Shown one piece after another: positions 53,979 through 62,093 of a DNA stretch of 64,000 nucleotides. Made by a program: the position numbers and the translations under genes. Source of the DNA: Caldifarciminota bacterium (lineage in GTDB: Bacteria; Hydrothermota; Tepidihabitantia; SM23-42); contig CP070686.1 of the NCBI GenBank assembly GCA_020353055.1, positions 1,719,410 through 1,783,409 on the forward strand. The letters are read 5' to 3'. Positions within the stretch are counted from its first letter, which is position 1. The number at the start of each line of letters is the position of its first letter. Below the pieces are notes generated by a model. The model had not been told where the DNA came from, did not search any database, and saw only the letters and a program-made list of their open reading frames with translations.

Positions 53979-55580
53979 ATGAGGAACGCAGTTGTCCTCG
54001 CTTTGTTAATTTCCCTGGCCAGTGGTGCCGTAATTAGTGATATCGTGATAACCCCAGAAGACATAAACACAAAGATTATCATCAGATCTGACGCACCATT
54101 TGTAGCCAATTCCTTTGCCCTAAAGGATCCATCGAGAATAGTAATTGACTGTTCCGGAGCTTCGAGCCCGCTGGTCGGTAACAAATTCACCATCAACCGA
54201 GGTGGGATCAGACAAGTATCAGTGACCGGGTTCACTGAACAACCGGACCTCGTACGCGTGGTTACCACGCTGGATCAAGACTATTCCTTCCTCACATCGA
54301 CTGAAGGTAATGACTTCATACTGACACTGCTCTCGGGTGCGACGACATCATTCACGGAGTGGCGAGCAGGTATGGCTTCTCCTGCACCAGCAATGCCAGG
54401 TGAAGAGGCTCAGCCTCCGATCCTGCCAACGCCCAAGCCAACCGCAACTGTGACCGGGCGTCCGATATCCTGTGATTTCGAGGATGCCGATATTCTTACC
54501 ATCCTGCGCGCCTTATCAGAATACGCAGGCGTGAATATCGTTGCGGGGAAGGATGTTACCGGAACAGTGACGGTGAGGTTGCATAATGTTCCATGGCGTA
54601 AGGCACTGGAAATCATACTTCGCGCATCGGGATTTGCCTACCGGGAAGACCCCGGCGTCATTCGTGTCGACACTGCAGAAAATCTCGACAAACAAGATTA
54701 TGATCTTCCGGTTAGCGCCAAGATATACAAACTGGAATTTGCCGACCCAACCAGGATGCTCGATAAGGTTACTGCCATGCTCTCTCCAAAAGGCAAAGCG
54801 AATGTTGACATACGTACGAATTCGATCGTCGTAACCGAAGTGCAGCCCATACATGACCGTATTACACAACTCGTCCAACTGCTTGATACACCAACCCCGC
54901 AGGTAGAAATCATGGTGAGAGTAGTAGATATGGATGCAACCGTGACGAAATCACTGGGAATCGACTGGACACTGCAGGGGCTAGAAAGCAGAATTCTACG
55001 GGCAGATGTGACATCGAATCCGAATCCGCAGGTTGCGGGTTTTGGTATCTTCAACATTGGTACGGTTCCGTCGCTCGCACAGGTTTCAGCTACGATCAAC
55101 ATGTTGGAGGAAACAGGAAAGGCTCAAACAGTATCGGCACCGCGAGTTTCCGCCATTGATAATGAAGAAGCATCGATCCTGGGTGGTCAGAGATTCGGTA
55201 TCCCTACGCTAGATATCTCCGGTAATACGGTGATCCAGTTCTATGAAGTCGGTACAAAGCTCGAAGTGGTACCGCACATAAATTCACTGGAAGAGATTAC
55301 GATGGATATCCACGCTGAGGTCAGCGAACTCGACCGTGCTTCAGCGCTCGCCGGGCGGCCGATAATCACGACGTCAGAAGCGGAATCCAAGGTCCTCGTT
55401 GCTGACGGCAACACGGTTGTCATCGGCGGTTTCATCAGAAGAAGAGAAACAAAGCAGGTACGTGGTATACCGATACTTAGAAGCATCCCTATACTCGGCG
55501 CGTTGTTCAGAGAAACAACGACGGCAGTCGAAGACCGCGAACTGCTTATCTTCATTACGCCTACGATCATCAGGAGCTGA
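53979..55580 (+). CDS. pilQ: Type IV pilus secretin PilQ
   Basis: 533 residues. Signal peptide (VVLALLISLASGAV), one AMIN domain (PSRIVIDCSGA, GGIRQVSVTGFTE), a Pro-rich linker, an STN/N0 domain (CDFEDADILTILRALSEYAGVNIV), one N1/secretin-N domain and the secretin core (PTPQVEIMVRVVDM, GKAQTVSAPRVSAIDNEEASILGGQRFG, VLVADGNTVVIGGFIRR, GIPILRSIPILGALFR). Forms the outer-membrane gate of the pilus or a type II-like system. It is shorter than many PilQ proteins, with a single AMIN domain. Confidence 0.92.
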   Translation: MRNAVVLALLISLASGAVISDIVITPEDINTKIIIRSDAPFVANSFALKDPSRIVIDCSGASSPLVGNKFTINRGGIRQVSVTGFTEQPDLVRVVTTLDQDYSFLTSTEGNDFILTLLSGATTSFTEWRAGMASPAPAMPGEEAQPPILPTPKPTATVTGRPISCDFEDADILTILRALSEYAGVNIVAGKDVTGTVTVRLHNVPWRKALEIILRASGFAYREDPGVIRVDTAENLDKQDYDLPVSAKIYKLEFADPTRMLDKVTAMLSPKGKANVDIRTNSIVVTEVQPIHDRITQLVQLLDTPTPQVEIMVRVVDMDATVTKSLGIDWTLQGLESRILRADVTSNPNPQVAGFGIFNIGTVPSLAQVSATINMLEETGKAQTVSAPRVSAIDNEEASILGGQRFGIPTLDISGNTVIQFYEVGTKLEVVPHINSLEEITMDIHAEVSELDRASALAGRPIITTSEAESKVLVADGNTVVIGGFIRRRETKQVRGIPILRSIPILGALFRETTTAVEDRELLIFITPTIIRS

Positions 55581-55623
55581 TCTCTCGAGCTGAGTATTGT
55601 CTTAGAAGGTAATCCAGTTTTCC

Positions 55624-56178
55624 ATGCGTATTGTAGGAGGGGCGTGTAAGAAACGCTCATTAAAGGTACCCAAAAAAGGCGTCAGACCCACCAAGGGTAT
55701 TGTTCGCGGTGCAATATTCAACATTCTCGGCGAATTAATCATCGACGCTGATGTATTGGACATATTTGCCGGCAGCGGCGCGCTTGGTATCGAGGCGGTT
55801 TCGCGCGGGGCAAAACACTGTGTATTCGTGGAGAAACATCCACGCCTCCTACGCATCAACATTACCGGACTTTTACATGCGAAGCAAGCAAGAATCCTCT
55901 CTGCAGATTTCCGTCTCGCACTACGCCGATTGAAGAGACAAAGTTTCGACGTGATTTTCGCCGACCCTCCGTACAATAAAGAGTATGTACAAATCACCTT
56001 GAAACTGATCGCCAGCCATGATCTTTTGAAGAAGGACGGGATCATGGTCATCGAGCATTCACCGCTCGAGGAATTCGCGCTGCCTGAAACATTCACAAGA
56101 TTCAAATCGAGGAAATACGGCGACTCTGCCTTATCATTCATCATTAAAACAGTTTCAGTACCTTCAAGGTCAAAATGA
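55624..56178 (+). CDS. rsmD: 16S rRNA (guanine966-N2)-methyltransferase RsmD
   Basis: 184 residues. MRIVGGACKKRSLKVP, VRPTKGIVRGAIFNIL, SAM motif I DIFAGSGALGIEAVSRGA and the catalytic FADPPYNKEY are family hallmarks. It methylates 16S rRNA during 30S assembly. Begins 43 bases after pilQ and overlaps coaD by 4 bases; rsmD-coaD is a widespread pair. Confidence 0.93.
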   Translation: MRIVGGACKKRSLKVPKKGVRPTKGIVRGAIFNILGELIIDADVLDIFAGSGALGIEAVSRGAKHCVFVEKHPRLLRINITGLLHAKQARILSADFRLALRRLKRQSFDVIFADPPYNKEYVQITLKLIASHDLLKKDGIMVIEHSPLEEFALPETFTRFKSRKYGDSALSFIIKTVSVPSRSK

Positions 56179-56654
56179 ACAAAGCAATCTATGCGGGTAC
56201 CTTTGATCCGATAACCTACGGTCATATCGACGTAATTTCACGAGCAACCAAGTTGTTCGAAAGGATTGTGGTCGGCGTAAGCGCCGGTCCGAAGACAACG
56301 CTTTTCACGCATAAAGAAAGAATCCAGTTAGTACGCAAGGTATTTAAGGATTCCGGGAAAATTGAGGTAATCGGATTTTCGTCATTGCTGGTTGAATTTG
56401 CTAAAGACATTGGAGCCCAGACAATAATACGTGGTATGCGTGCCGTTTCTGATTTCGACTACGAATTGCAGCTAACCCTCATGAACCGAAAACTGGCGCC
56501 GGGAATCGAAACTATCTTTTTGATGCCATCTGAAAAGTATATCTTCGTCAGTTCATCTCTGGCAAAAGAAATCGCTGCACTCAAGGGCGATATTTCAAAA
56601 CTGGTTCCTCCGCTGGTGACAAAGGCTTTGCAGAAGAAAATTTTCGGCAAGTAA
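56175..56654 (+). CDS. coaD: Phosphopantetheine adenylyltransferase
   Basis: 159 residues, standard length. AIYAGTFDPITYGHIDVISRA carries the nucleotide-binding T/HxGH motif; IIRGMRAVSDFDYELQLTLMNR and FVSSSLAKEIAALKGDIS are signature segments. It converts 4'-phosphopantetheine to dephospho-CoA. Overlaps rsmD by 4 bases. Confidence 0.95.
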   Translation: MNKAIYAGTFDPITYGHIDVISRATKLFERIVVGVSAGPKTTLFTHKERIQLVRKVFKDSGKIEVIGFSSLLVEFAKDIGAQTIIRGMRAVSDFDYELQLTLMNRKLAPGIETIFLMPSEKYIFVSSSLAKEIAALKGDISKLVPPLVTKALQKKIFGK

Positions 56655-56758
56655 ACCATACCTGCAATACGGCAGAACCGTAAATTCCTGGTTCTAACCC
56701 GACAAATTTCTTTTCTCTCACTTTCGCATCACGACCACGTGAATAACGGTAAGTGCAG

Positions 56759-56786
56759 TTGACTTCACAAATATATTCGCTATACT
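56759..56786 (+). promoter_or_regulatory. Promoter of obg, near-leaderless
   Basis: TTGACT at 56759-56764, 16-base spacer, TATACT at 56781-56786, nine bases to the ATG at 56796. Confidence 0.65.
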
Positions 56787-56795
56787 TAAAAAATC

Positions 56796-57746
56796 ATGAA
56801 GTTCATCGATGAAGCAACTATTTTCGTCCAATCGGGGGCAGGCGGTAATGGCTGTATTTCATTCCGCCGCGAAAAATACGTTCCGAGGGGCGGCCCGGAT
56901 GGCGGTGACGGCGGCAACGGAGGTTCGATAGTTCTCATCGGAAACACGAAACTGACAACACTCTATGACCTGAAGCTGCACCCGCATTACCGCGCCCGTC
57001 GAGGGGAGCATGGCAAGGGAAAGAACATGCATGGAAGATCGGGCAAGGATGTTTTCATTCAAGTACCGCTTGGCGTTGTGGTCTACAGCAACAGTGATGT
57101 CATCGGTGACATACTGGACAACGGACAGAAAATCATAGTCGCTCGAGGCGGTGCTGGGGGTCGAGGCAACGCACGCTTTGTTACATCCACAAATAGAGCA
57201 CCGAGACAGGTTGAAGAGGGAACTCCCGGGGTGACGAAGGAAGTGAAAATCGTGCTTAAAATCATCTCTGACATCGGCATCGTAGGCCTACCGAATGCCG
57301 GCAAGTCAACTCTCCTGAGGGCGATGACTAATGCGCGGCCAAAAATCGATAACTACCCCTTCACTACACTTAGCCCTAACCTGGGTGTCTTGCGAAACAA
57401 CAGGAAGAATATTGTGATCGCTGACATGCCGGGTATCATTGAAGGTGCGCACCAGGGTAAAGGAATCGGATTACAGTTTCTAAGACATATCGAAAGAACG
57501 AATTTGCTGATCCTGGTGGTCGACATTTCAGTACCAAAACCCATGGATCAATATAAATCCCTGCTGAATGAATTCAGGCAATACAATCCACAATTACTGA
57601 GCAAACCACGCATTATAGTTTTCAATAAAATCGACCTACTAAACCTCATACCACCTTCAGAACTGAAAGAGAAGATATTCTTCGTTTCTGCGCTGAAAGG
57701 AATTGGTGTTGACCGTCTTATGGATTATTTAAAAAATGAGAATTAA
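56796..57746 (+). CDS. obg: Obg-family GTPase without the C-terminal OCT domain
   Basis: 316 residues. Obg fold with its Gly-rich loops (SGAGGNGCISFRREKYVPRGGPDGGDGGNGG, seen in parts), then the G domain: GLPNAGKSTLLRA (G1), YPFTTLSPN (G2), ADMPGIIEGAHQGKG (G3), FNKIDLL (G4) and VSALKGIG (G5). It acts in large-subunit ribosome assembly and stress. The OCT domain of many Obg proteins is missing. Overlaps the HEAT-repeat gene by 11 bases. Confidence 0.94.
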   Translation: MKFIDEATIFVQSGAGGNGCISFRREKYVPRGGPDGGDGGNGGSIVLIGNTKLTTLYDLKLHPHYRARRGEHGKGKNMHGRSGKDVFIQVPLGVVVYSNSDVIGDILDNGQKIIVARGGAGGRGNARFVTSTNRAPRQVEEGTPGVTKEVKIVLKIISDIGIVGLPNAGKSTLLRAMTNARPKIDNYPFTTLSPNLGVLRNNRKNIVIADMPGIIEGAHQGKGIGLQFLRHIERTNLLILVVDISVPKPMDQYKSLLNEFRQYNPQLLSKPRIIVFNKIDLLNLIPPSELKEKIFFVSALKGIGVDRLMDYLKNEN

Positions 57747-58272
57747 ACTGAAACAGGACAAAAATACCGTTCTCAACATACTGAAATCCAACGATATTGA
57801 GAAGAAACTTAAACTCCTCGACCGGATCGATGGTGTAGACTCGAAAGAAAGCATAAAGATACTGATGAAGATGCTGGAGGACCAATCCTGGTGCATGCGC
57901 GAAAGGGCAGCCCGTAAACTCGCATCATATGGTTCAAGAGTTTCATCGCGCATCGAGCGTCTTCTTAAAAAGGGCTACTGGTACACCCGTGCCTCGGCAT
58001 GCCTTGCGCTCGGTGAGATCGGTGATCTACGCACGTTGGAACCTGTCATCAGGTTATTCCTCAGCGACGAAAATCCCACAGTGACAAAGGAAGCAAGTGG
58101 CGCACTGGTGAAGCTGGCACGCAAGAAACCCGCGAAATTTGCCGATACGCTTCGGGATATCGACCTCCAGCCGAGCGAGTTGAGAACCGTTCTTTTTGCG
58201 CTAGAACGAACTGACATTGAATTGTACAGCGAAATCAAAGAACGGGTCGTGGATGAAAGACGAGACATTTGA
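57736..58272 (+). CDS. HEAT-repeat protein
   Basis: 178 residues. Tandem HEAT-like helical repeats: DSKESIKILMKMLEDQSWCMRERAARKLASYG, then YTRASACLALGEIGDLRTLEPVIRLFLSDENPTVTKEASGALVKLA (each seen only in part). Probably a cytoplasmic protein-binding scaffold. It overlaps obg by 11 bases and dprA by 20 bases, so it is co-translated with both; partners unknown. Confidence 0.7.
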   Translation: MRIKLKQDKNTVLNILKSNDIEKKLKLLDRIDGVDSKESIKILMKMLEDQSWCMRERAARKLASYGSRVSSRIERLLKKGYWYTRASACLALGEIGDLRTLEPVIRLFLSDENPTVTKEASGALVKLARKKPAKFADTLRDIDLQPSELRTVLFALERTDIELYSEIKERVVDERRDI

Positions 58273-59335
58273 AATACTTCATCTGCTATCGATCGATACG
58301 CTAAAAACAAAAGACCTTCATAAACTTCTTGAAATTTTTGGCTCATGCAAAAAAGTCGTTAACGCACCCGTAGAAAATCTGAAGGGGCTTGTTGGAAAAA
58401 AAATTGCCGTAACGATAAGATCATTTTCGATTTCAGATATTCTACGGAGAAAAAAAGACACTCTGGTAGAAAATGAGATCGATGTTGTACCCTACTATGC
58501 TTCGGACTACCCCAAATGGCTAACCCGGATCGATCACTTTCCTCCGATACTGTTCATCCGGGGCAGAATTATTCCGCGAGACGAGCATTCGGTTGCCGTC
58601 ATCGGGACAAGGGGTGCAACCGTGTATGGGAAGGAAATCGCCCGCAACTTTGCCGCCGAATTCGCTCTTGCCGGCGTAACAGTGGTCAGTGGCATGGCGC
58701 GCGGCATTGATACCGAAGCACACCGTGGTGCCCTGCATAACGGCGGCAGAACAATCGCTGTCTTAGGATGCGGCGTTGATATTTGTTATCCGCCAGAGAA
58801 CAAGAAGTTGATGACCGAGATAGCCGGATCCGGAGCGGTCATCTCCGAATTCGATCTCGGAACACCGCCCCTCGCCCACAATTTTCCGAGACGGAACCGG
58901 ATCGTCTCCGGGCTGGCAAACGCCGTGGTCGCGATTGAAGCAAAGGAAAAATCAGGCGTCATGAATACGGTCAAGTGGGCGCTCGAGCAGAGCAAAGATG
59001 TCTTAGCGGTTCCCGGTAACATCTTTGCGAAGACTTCATCGGGCACAAATCGATTGATCAAGGACGGCGCAGTGCCGGTCACATCACCAGAAGAGGTTTT
59101 AGACTATCTCGGAATGAAGCACACAAGAAGAGAAAGAGCGGTAAGAGAAATCACGCTTGACGAAAAAGAGAGTATTATCTGGGAAGCTCTATCTTATGAA
59201 CCCGTGAATCTCGATGCGCTGGCGGACAAGGTAAACCAGCCTACAAGAAATATTCTCAGTGTTTTACTAAGCCTCGAAATCAAGGGCTGTGTGAAACAAT
59301 TACCCGGTATGTCCTTCGTGAAGATTTCTGAATAA
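58253..59335 (+). CDS. dprA: DNA-processing protein DprA
   Basis: 360 residues from the ATG at 58253. Short N-terminal helical region, then the Rossmann-like DprA domain: VAVIGTRGATVYGKEIARNFA, VVSGMARGIDTEAHRGAL, TIAVLGCGVDICYPPENKKL, HNFPRRNRIVSGLA and VPGNIFAKTSSGTNRLIKDGA. A C-terminal winged-helix domain is present (ESIIWEALSYEPVNLDALAD). DprA loads RecA on incoming single-stranded DNA, so with the pilus genes upstream it supports natural competence. Confidence 0.93.
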   Translation: MKDETFEILHLLSIDTLKTKDLHKLLEIFGSCKKVVNAPVENLKGLVGKKIAVTIRSFSISDILRRKKDTLVENEIDVVPYYASDYPKWLTRIDHFPPILFIRGRIIPRDEHSVAVIGTRGATVYGKEIARNFAAEFALAGVTVVSGMARGIDTEAHRGALHNGGRTIAVLGCGVDICYPPENKKLMTEIAGSGAVISEFDLGTPPLAHNFPRRNRIVSGLANAVVAIEAKEKSGVMNTVKWALEQSKDVLAVPGNIFAKTSSGTNRLIKDGAVPVTSPEEVLDYLGMKHTRRERAVREITLDEKESIIWEALSYEPVNLDALADKVNQPTRNILSVLLSLEIKGCVKQLPGMSFVKISE

Positions 59336-59385
59336 AGCGCAAGATATCTCTCTCCAGCCATCCTGCAGGTAATATACAAAGGAAA

Positions 59386-60639
59386 TCAAGTTCCCATTTT
59401 CCACGAGGATAGGTAGCGGCGCTGTTCTGGCGTTAGTTTATCGATCTTTATATCCATCGATTTCAATTTCAAGCTGGCTATTTCCTGGTCGATTTCCGTG
59501 GGCAAACAATATACCCGCGGATTGAGGTCTGTCTGCTCTAAGATATACTCAACCGCGAGTGCCTGATTGGCAAAAGACATGTCCATCACCATAGCTGGAT
59601 GGCCTTCGGCCGCCGCGAGGTTAACCAACCTTCCTTCGGCGAGTAGATATATTCTTCTGCCGTTCTTCAAAGTGTATTCTTCGCATGAGTTCCTGATGGA
59701 GCGCTTGCGTACTGTGATCCTTTTCAATCCAGGTTTGTCTATTTCAACATCAAAGTGTCCAGAGTTTGCAATGACGGCACCATCTTTCATTTTGAGCATG
59801 TGTTCTTTTCTGATCACGTTGATATCGCCAGTTACAGTAATAAAAATGTCGCCTGATTTTGCGGCATCGGACATAGGAAGAACCGTGTAACCATCCATAC
59901 GCGCTTCAAGAGCTTTGACCGCATCCACTTCGGTCACAATCACCTGAGCGCCCATACCCTTGGCGCGCAGCGCAAGGCCGCGCCCACACCAACCGTACCC
60001 AGCGACGACGAAATTGCTGCCGCTGATAAGGATATTTGTCGCGCGCAGGATACCGTCGATGGTCGACTGGCCAGTACCATAACGATTGTCGAACAAGTGC
60101 TTTGTCAACGAATCATTGACCGCGATGATAGGAAATCCAAGAACGCTATCTATTTCCATCTGCTTCAGACGAACCACGCCGGTTGTGGTTTCCTCCGTGC
60201 CACCGAGTATACCCCGCAGTTTCTTCTTGTGGACGGTCGAAATAAGATCCGCGCCATCATCGATTAGAACCTCGGGTTTCCGCGCCAGCACCTGGTTCAT
60301 GTTCGAATAATATTCTTTACGAGAGTCACCTCGACAAGCATAGACGCTTATGTTTTCCATCACCAGGGCAGCCGCAACGTCGTCCTGGGTCGAGAGAGGA
60401 TTAGAGGCGCACAGCGCGACTTCGGCGCCGCCATCCCGCAACGTCCTCATCAGATTTGCCGTCTCAGTGGTCACATGCAGGCAGCAGCCGATGCGCCGGT
60501 TCTTAAGTGTTTTCGCCTTCTTCATTCTATCGCGTATGAGTTTCAGAACCGGCATCTTGGAATCCGCCCAGTCGATCCGTTTCTGACCATCAGGAGCCAG
60601 TCTTCGGTCACGAATATTGTTGCTCACCAATTTCCTCAC
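59386..60639 (-). CDS. ahcY: S-adenosylhomocysteine hydrolase
   Basis: 417 residues, the short form seen in thermophiles and archaea. Motifs: [71 protein letters not shown], and NAD loop [18 protein letters not shown]. It splits SAH into adenosine and homocysteine. The GTG start overlaps the metK stop (GTGA), so the two SAM-cycle enzymes are co-translated. Convergent with dprA. Confidence 0.94.
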   Translation of the reverse strand: MRKLVSNNIRDRRLAPDGQKRIDWADSKMPVLKLIRDRMKKAKTLKNRRIGCCLHVTTETANLMRTLRDGGAEVALCASNPLSTQDDVAAALVMENISVYACRGDSRKEYYSNMNQVLARKPEVLIDDGADLISTVHKKKLRGILGGTEETTTGVVRLKQMEIDSVLGFPIIAVNDSLTKHLFDNRYGTGQSTIDGILRATNILISGSNFVVAGYGWCGRGLALRAKGMGAQVIVTEVDAVKALEARMDGYTVLPMSDAAKSGDIFITVTGDINVIRKEHMLKMKDGAVIANSGHFDVEIDKPGLKRITVRKRSIRNSCEEYTLKNGRRIYLLAEGRLVNLAAAEGHPAMVMDMSFANQALAVEYILEQTDLNPRVYCLPTEIDQEIASLKLKSMDIKIDKLTPEQRRYLSSWKMGT

Positions 60640-61781
60640 TGCGCACCTACCTCACTTTTTATCGCTTCCGCCATATCACACAATTCCCAATTAAACCCCT
60701 CTTCTTCTCGACCGAAATGCCCGTAGCATGCGGTCCGACGGTATATGGGACGGCGTAGATTGAGTTTATCGATCATGCCCTGAGGAGTGAAATCGAACAG
60801 TTTGCGTATTATGGTTATGATAACGGCCTCGTCAACCGAGGATGTTCCGAACGTATTCACAGAAATCGAGGTTGGCTCAGCCACGCCAATCGCGTATGAC
60901 ATCGAGACTTCAGCTTTCCGGCAAACGCCCGAAGCGACAATATTCTTAGCGACATAGCGAGCCATATAGGCAGCAGAGCGATCCACCTTGGTCGGGTCTT
61001 TCCCGGAAAAACATCCGCCCCCATGGTGACCTATACCGCCGTATGTGTCCACCATGATCTTCCGCCCGGTTACTCCCGTATCACCCTGGGGACCACCCAC
61101 AACAAACCGGCCAGTAGGATTGATCAATAATTTCGTCTTCTCGTCGATCAGTTCTCCGGGGATGATATCTTCGATCACCAATTTCTTTACATCTGAATGC
61201 AATTTTTCGTTACTGACATCGGGGTGGTGTTGAGCTGACATGATTATCGTGTCGATCCGGGCTGGTTTGTCGTTTTTATATTCAACTGTGACCTGTGACT
61301 TGCCATCCGGATGCAAATAATCAACGACGTTTGTCTTTCTTATCTCGGTAAGCCGCCGCACCAGGTCATGCGCGATGGCGATCGGTAAGGGCATGAATTG
61401 AGATGTTTCATCGGCTGCGTACCCGTACATCATTCCTTGATCTCCGGCGCCACCGATATTGACGCCCATGGCGATATCGCTCGACTGTTCCTGGATCGCC
61501 GATATGACCGCACAGGTATGTGCATCAATGCCCATATCAGAATCTGTATAGCCTATTTCATAGAGAAGTGCGCGCACGATATCGGGAATATCCACATAGC
61601 AATTTGTTGAGATCTCACCCGCGACAAAGATCATGCCCCGCGTGGCTAGCGTTTCGCACGCGACGCGCCCGAACGGATCTTTTTCCATAATAGCATCCAG
61701 GATTGCGTCTGAAACCTGATCGCAGATCTTATCAGGATGCCCTTCAGTAACTGATTCAGAAGTAATGAAATAGTTGTTCAT
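60636..61781 (-). CDS. metK: S-adenosylmethionine synthetase
   Basis: 381 residues. [53 protein letters not shown] and [19 protein letters not shown] are the MetK signatures. It makes SAM from methionine and ATP. ATG at 61781 with GAGGAGG a few bases upstream. No SAM riboswitch fits in the short leader. Confidence 0.96.
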   Translation of the reverse strand: MNNYFITSESVTEGHPDKICDQVSDAILDAIMEKDPFGRVACETLATRGMIFVAGEISTNCYVDIPDIVRALLYEIGYTDSDMGIDAHTCAVISAIQEQSSDIAMGVNIGGAGDQGMMYGYAADETSQFMPLPIAIAHDLVRRLTEIRKTNVVDYLHPDGKSQVTVEYKNDKPARIDTIIMSAQHHPDVSNEKLHSDVKKLVIEDIIPGELIDEKTKLLINPTGRFVVGGPQGDTGVTGRKIMVDTYGGIGHHGGGCFSGKDPTKVDRSAAYMARYVAKNIVASGVCRKAEVSMSYAIGVAEPTSISVNTFGTSSVDEAVIITIIRKLFDFTPQGMIDKLNLRRPIYRRTACYGHFGREEEGFNWELCDMAEAIKSEVGAQ

Positions 61782-61798
61782 TTGCCTCCTCTTTTTGA

Positions 61799-61826
61799 AT
61801 TATAGACAAATCGTCAATAAAATCAA
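61799..61826 (-). promoter_or_regulatory. Promoter of metK-ahcY
   Basis: On the minus strand TTGATT at 61821-61826, 16-base spacer, TATAAT at 61799-61804; a leader of about 10 bases with GAGGAGG precedes the ATG. Confidence 0.65.
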
Positions 61827-62093
61827 GATTCTATCACCAGAATAATGCTGCTCTCGGCTCACCACCTGAAATACAGTATGACACTCGTAGGGCTATCTCA
61901 TGACACACATGGCAGAACCTCATATGCATTGACAAATCGCGTATTTCGGGTAACCTCATCAATCAAACATTGTCCTGCTACTTCCTGAAGCAACATAGAT
62001 ACACTCAAATCTGTGAGAGAGGGTGTGAGAAATTGTTGACATTAGCCATTACTATAAGCTGGACAAATGTTCGATTGGAAAAGGGGGACATAA
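61827..62093. other. Gap between metK promoter and the TonB receptor gene
   Basis: No gene. A possible plus-strand promoter, TTGACA at 61929-61934, 16-base spacer, TAACCT at 61951-61956, would give a leader of about 130 bases. A second TTGACA at 62036-62041 has no -10 at proper distance. AGGGGG lies before the receptor ATG. Confidence 0.45.

Noticed and set aside
61782-61826. SAM riboswitch before metK
   Set aside because: The promoter lies so close to metK that the leader is only about 10 bases with a ribosome site; no aptamer can fit.
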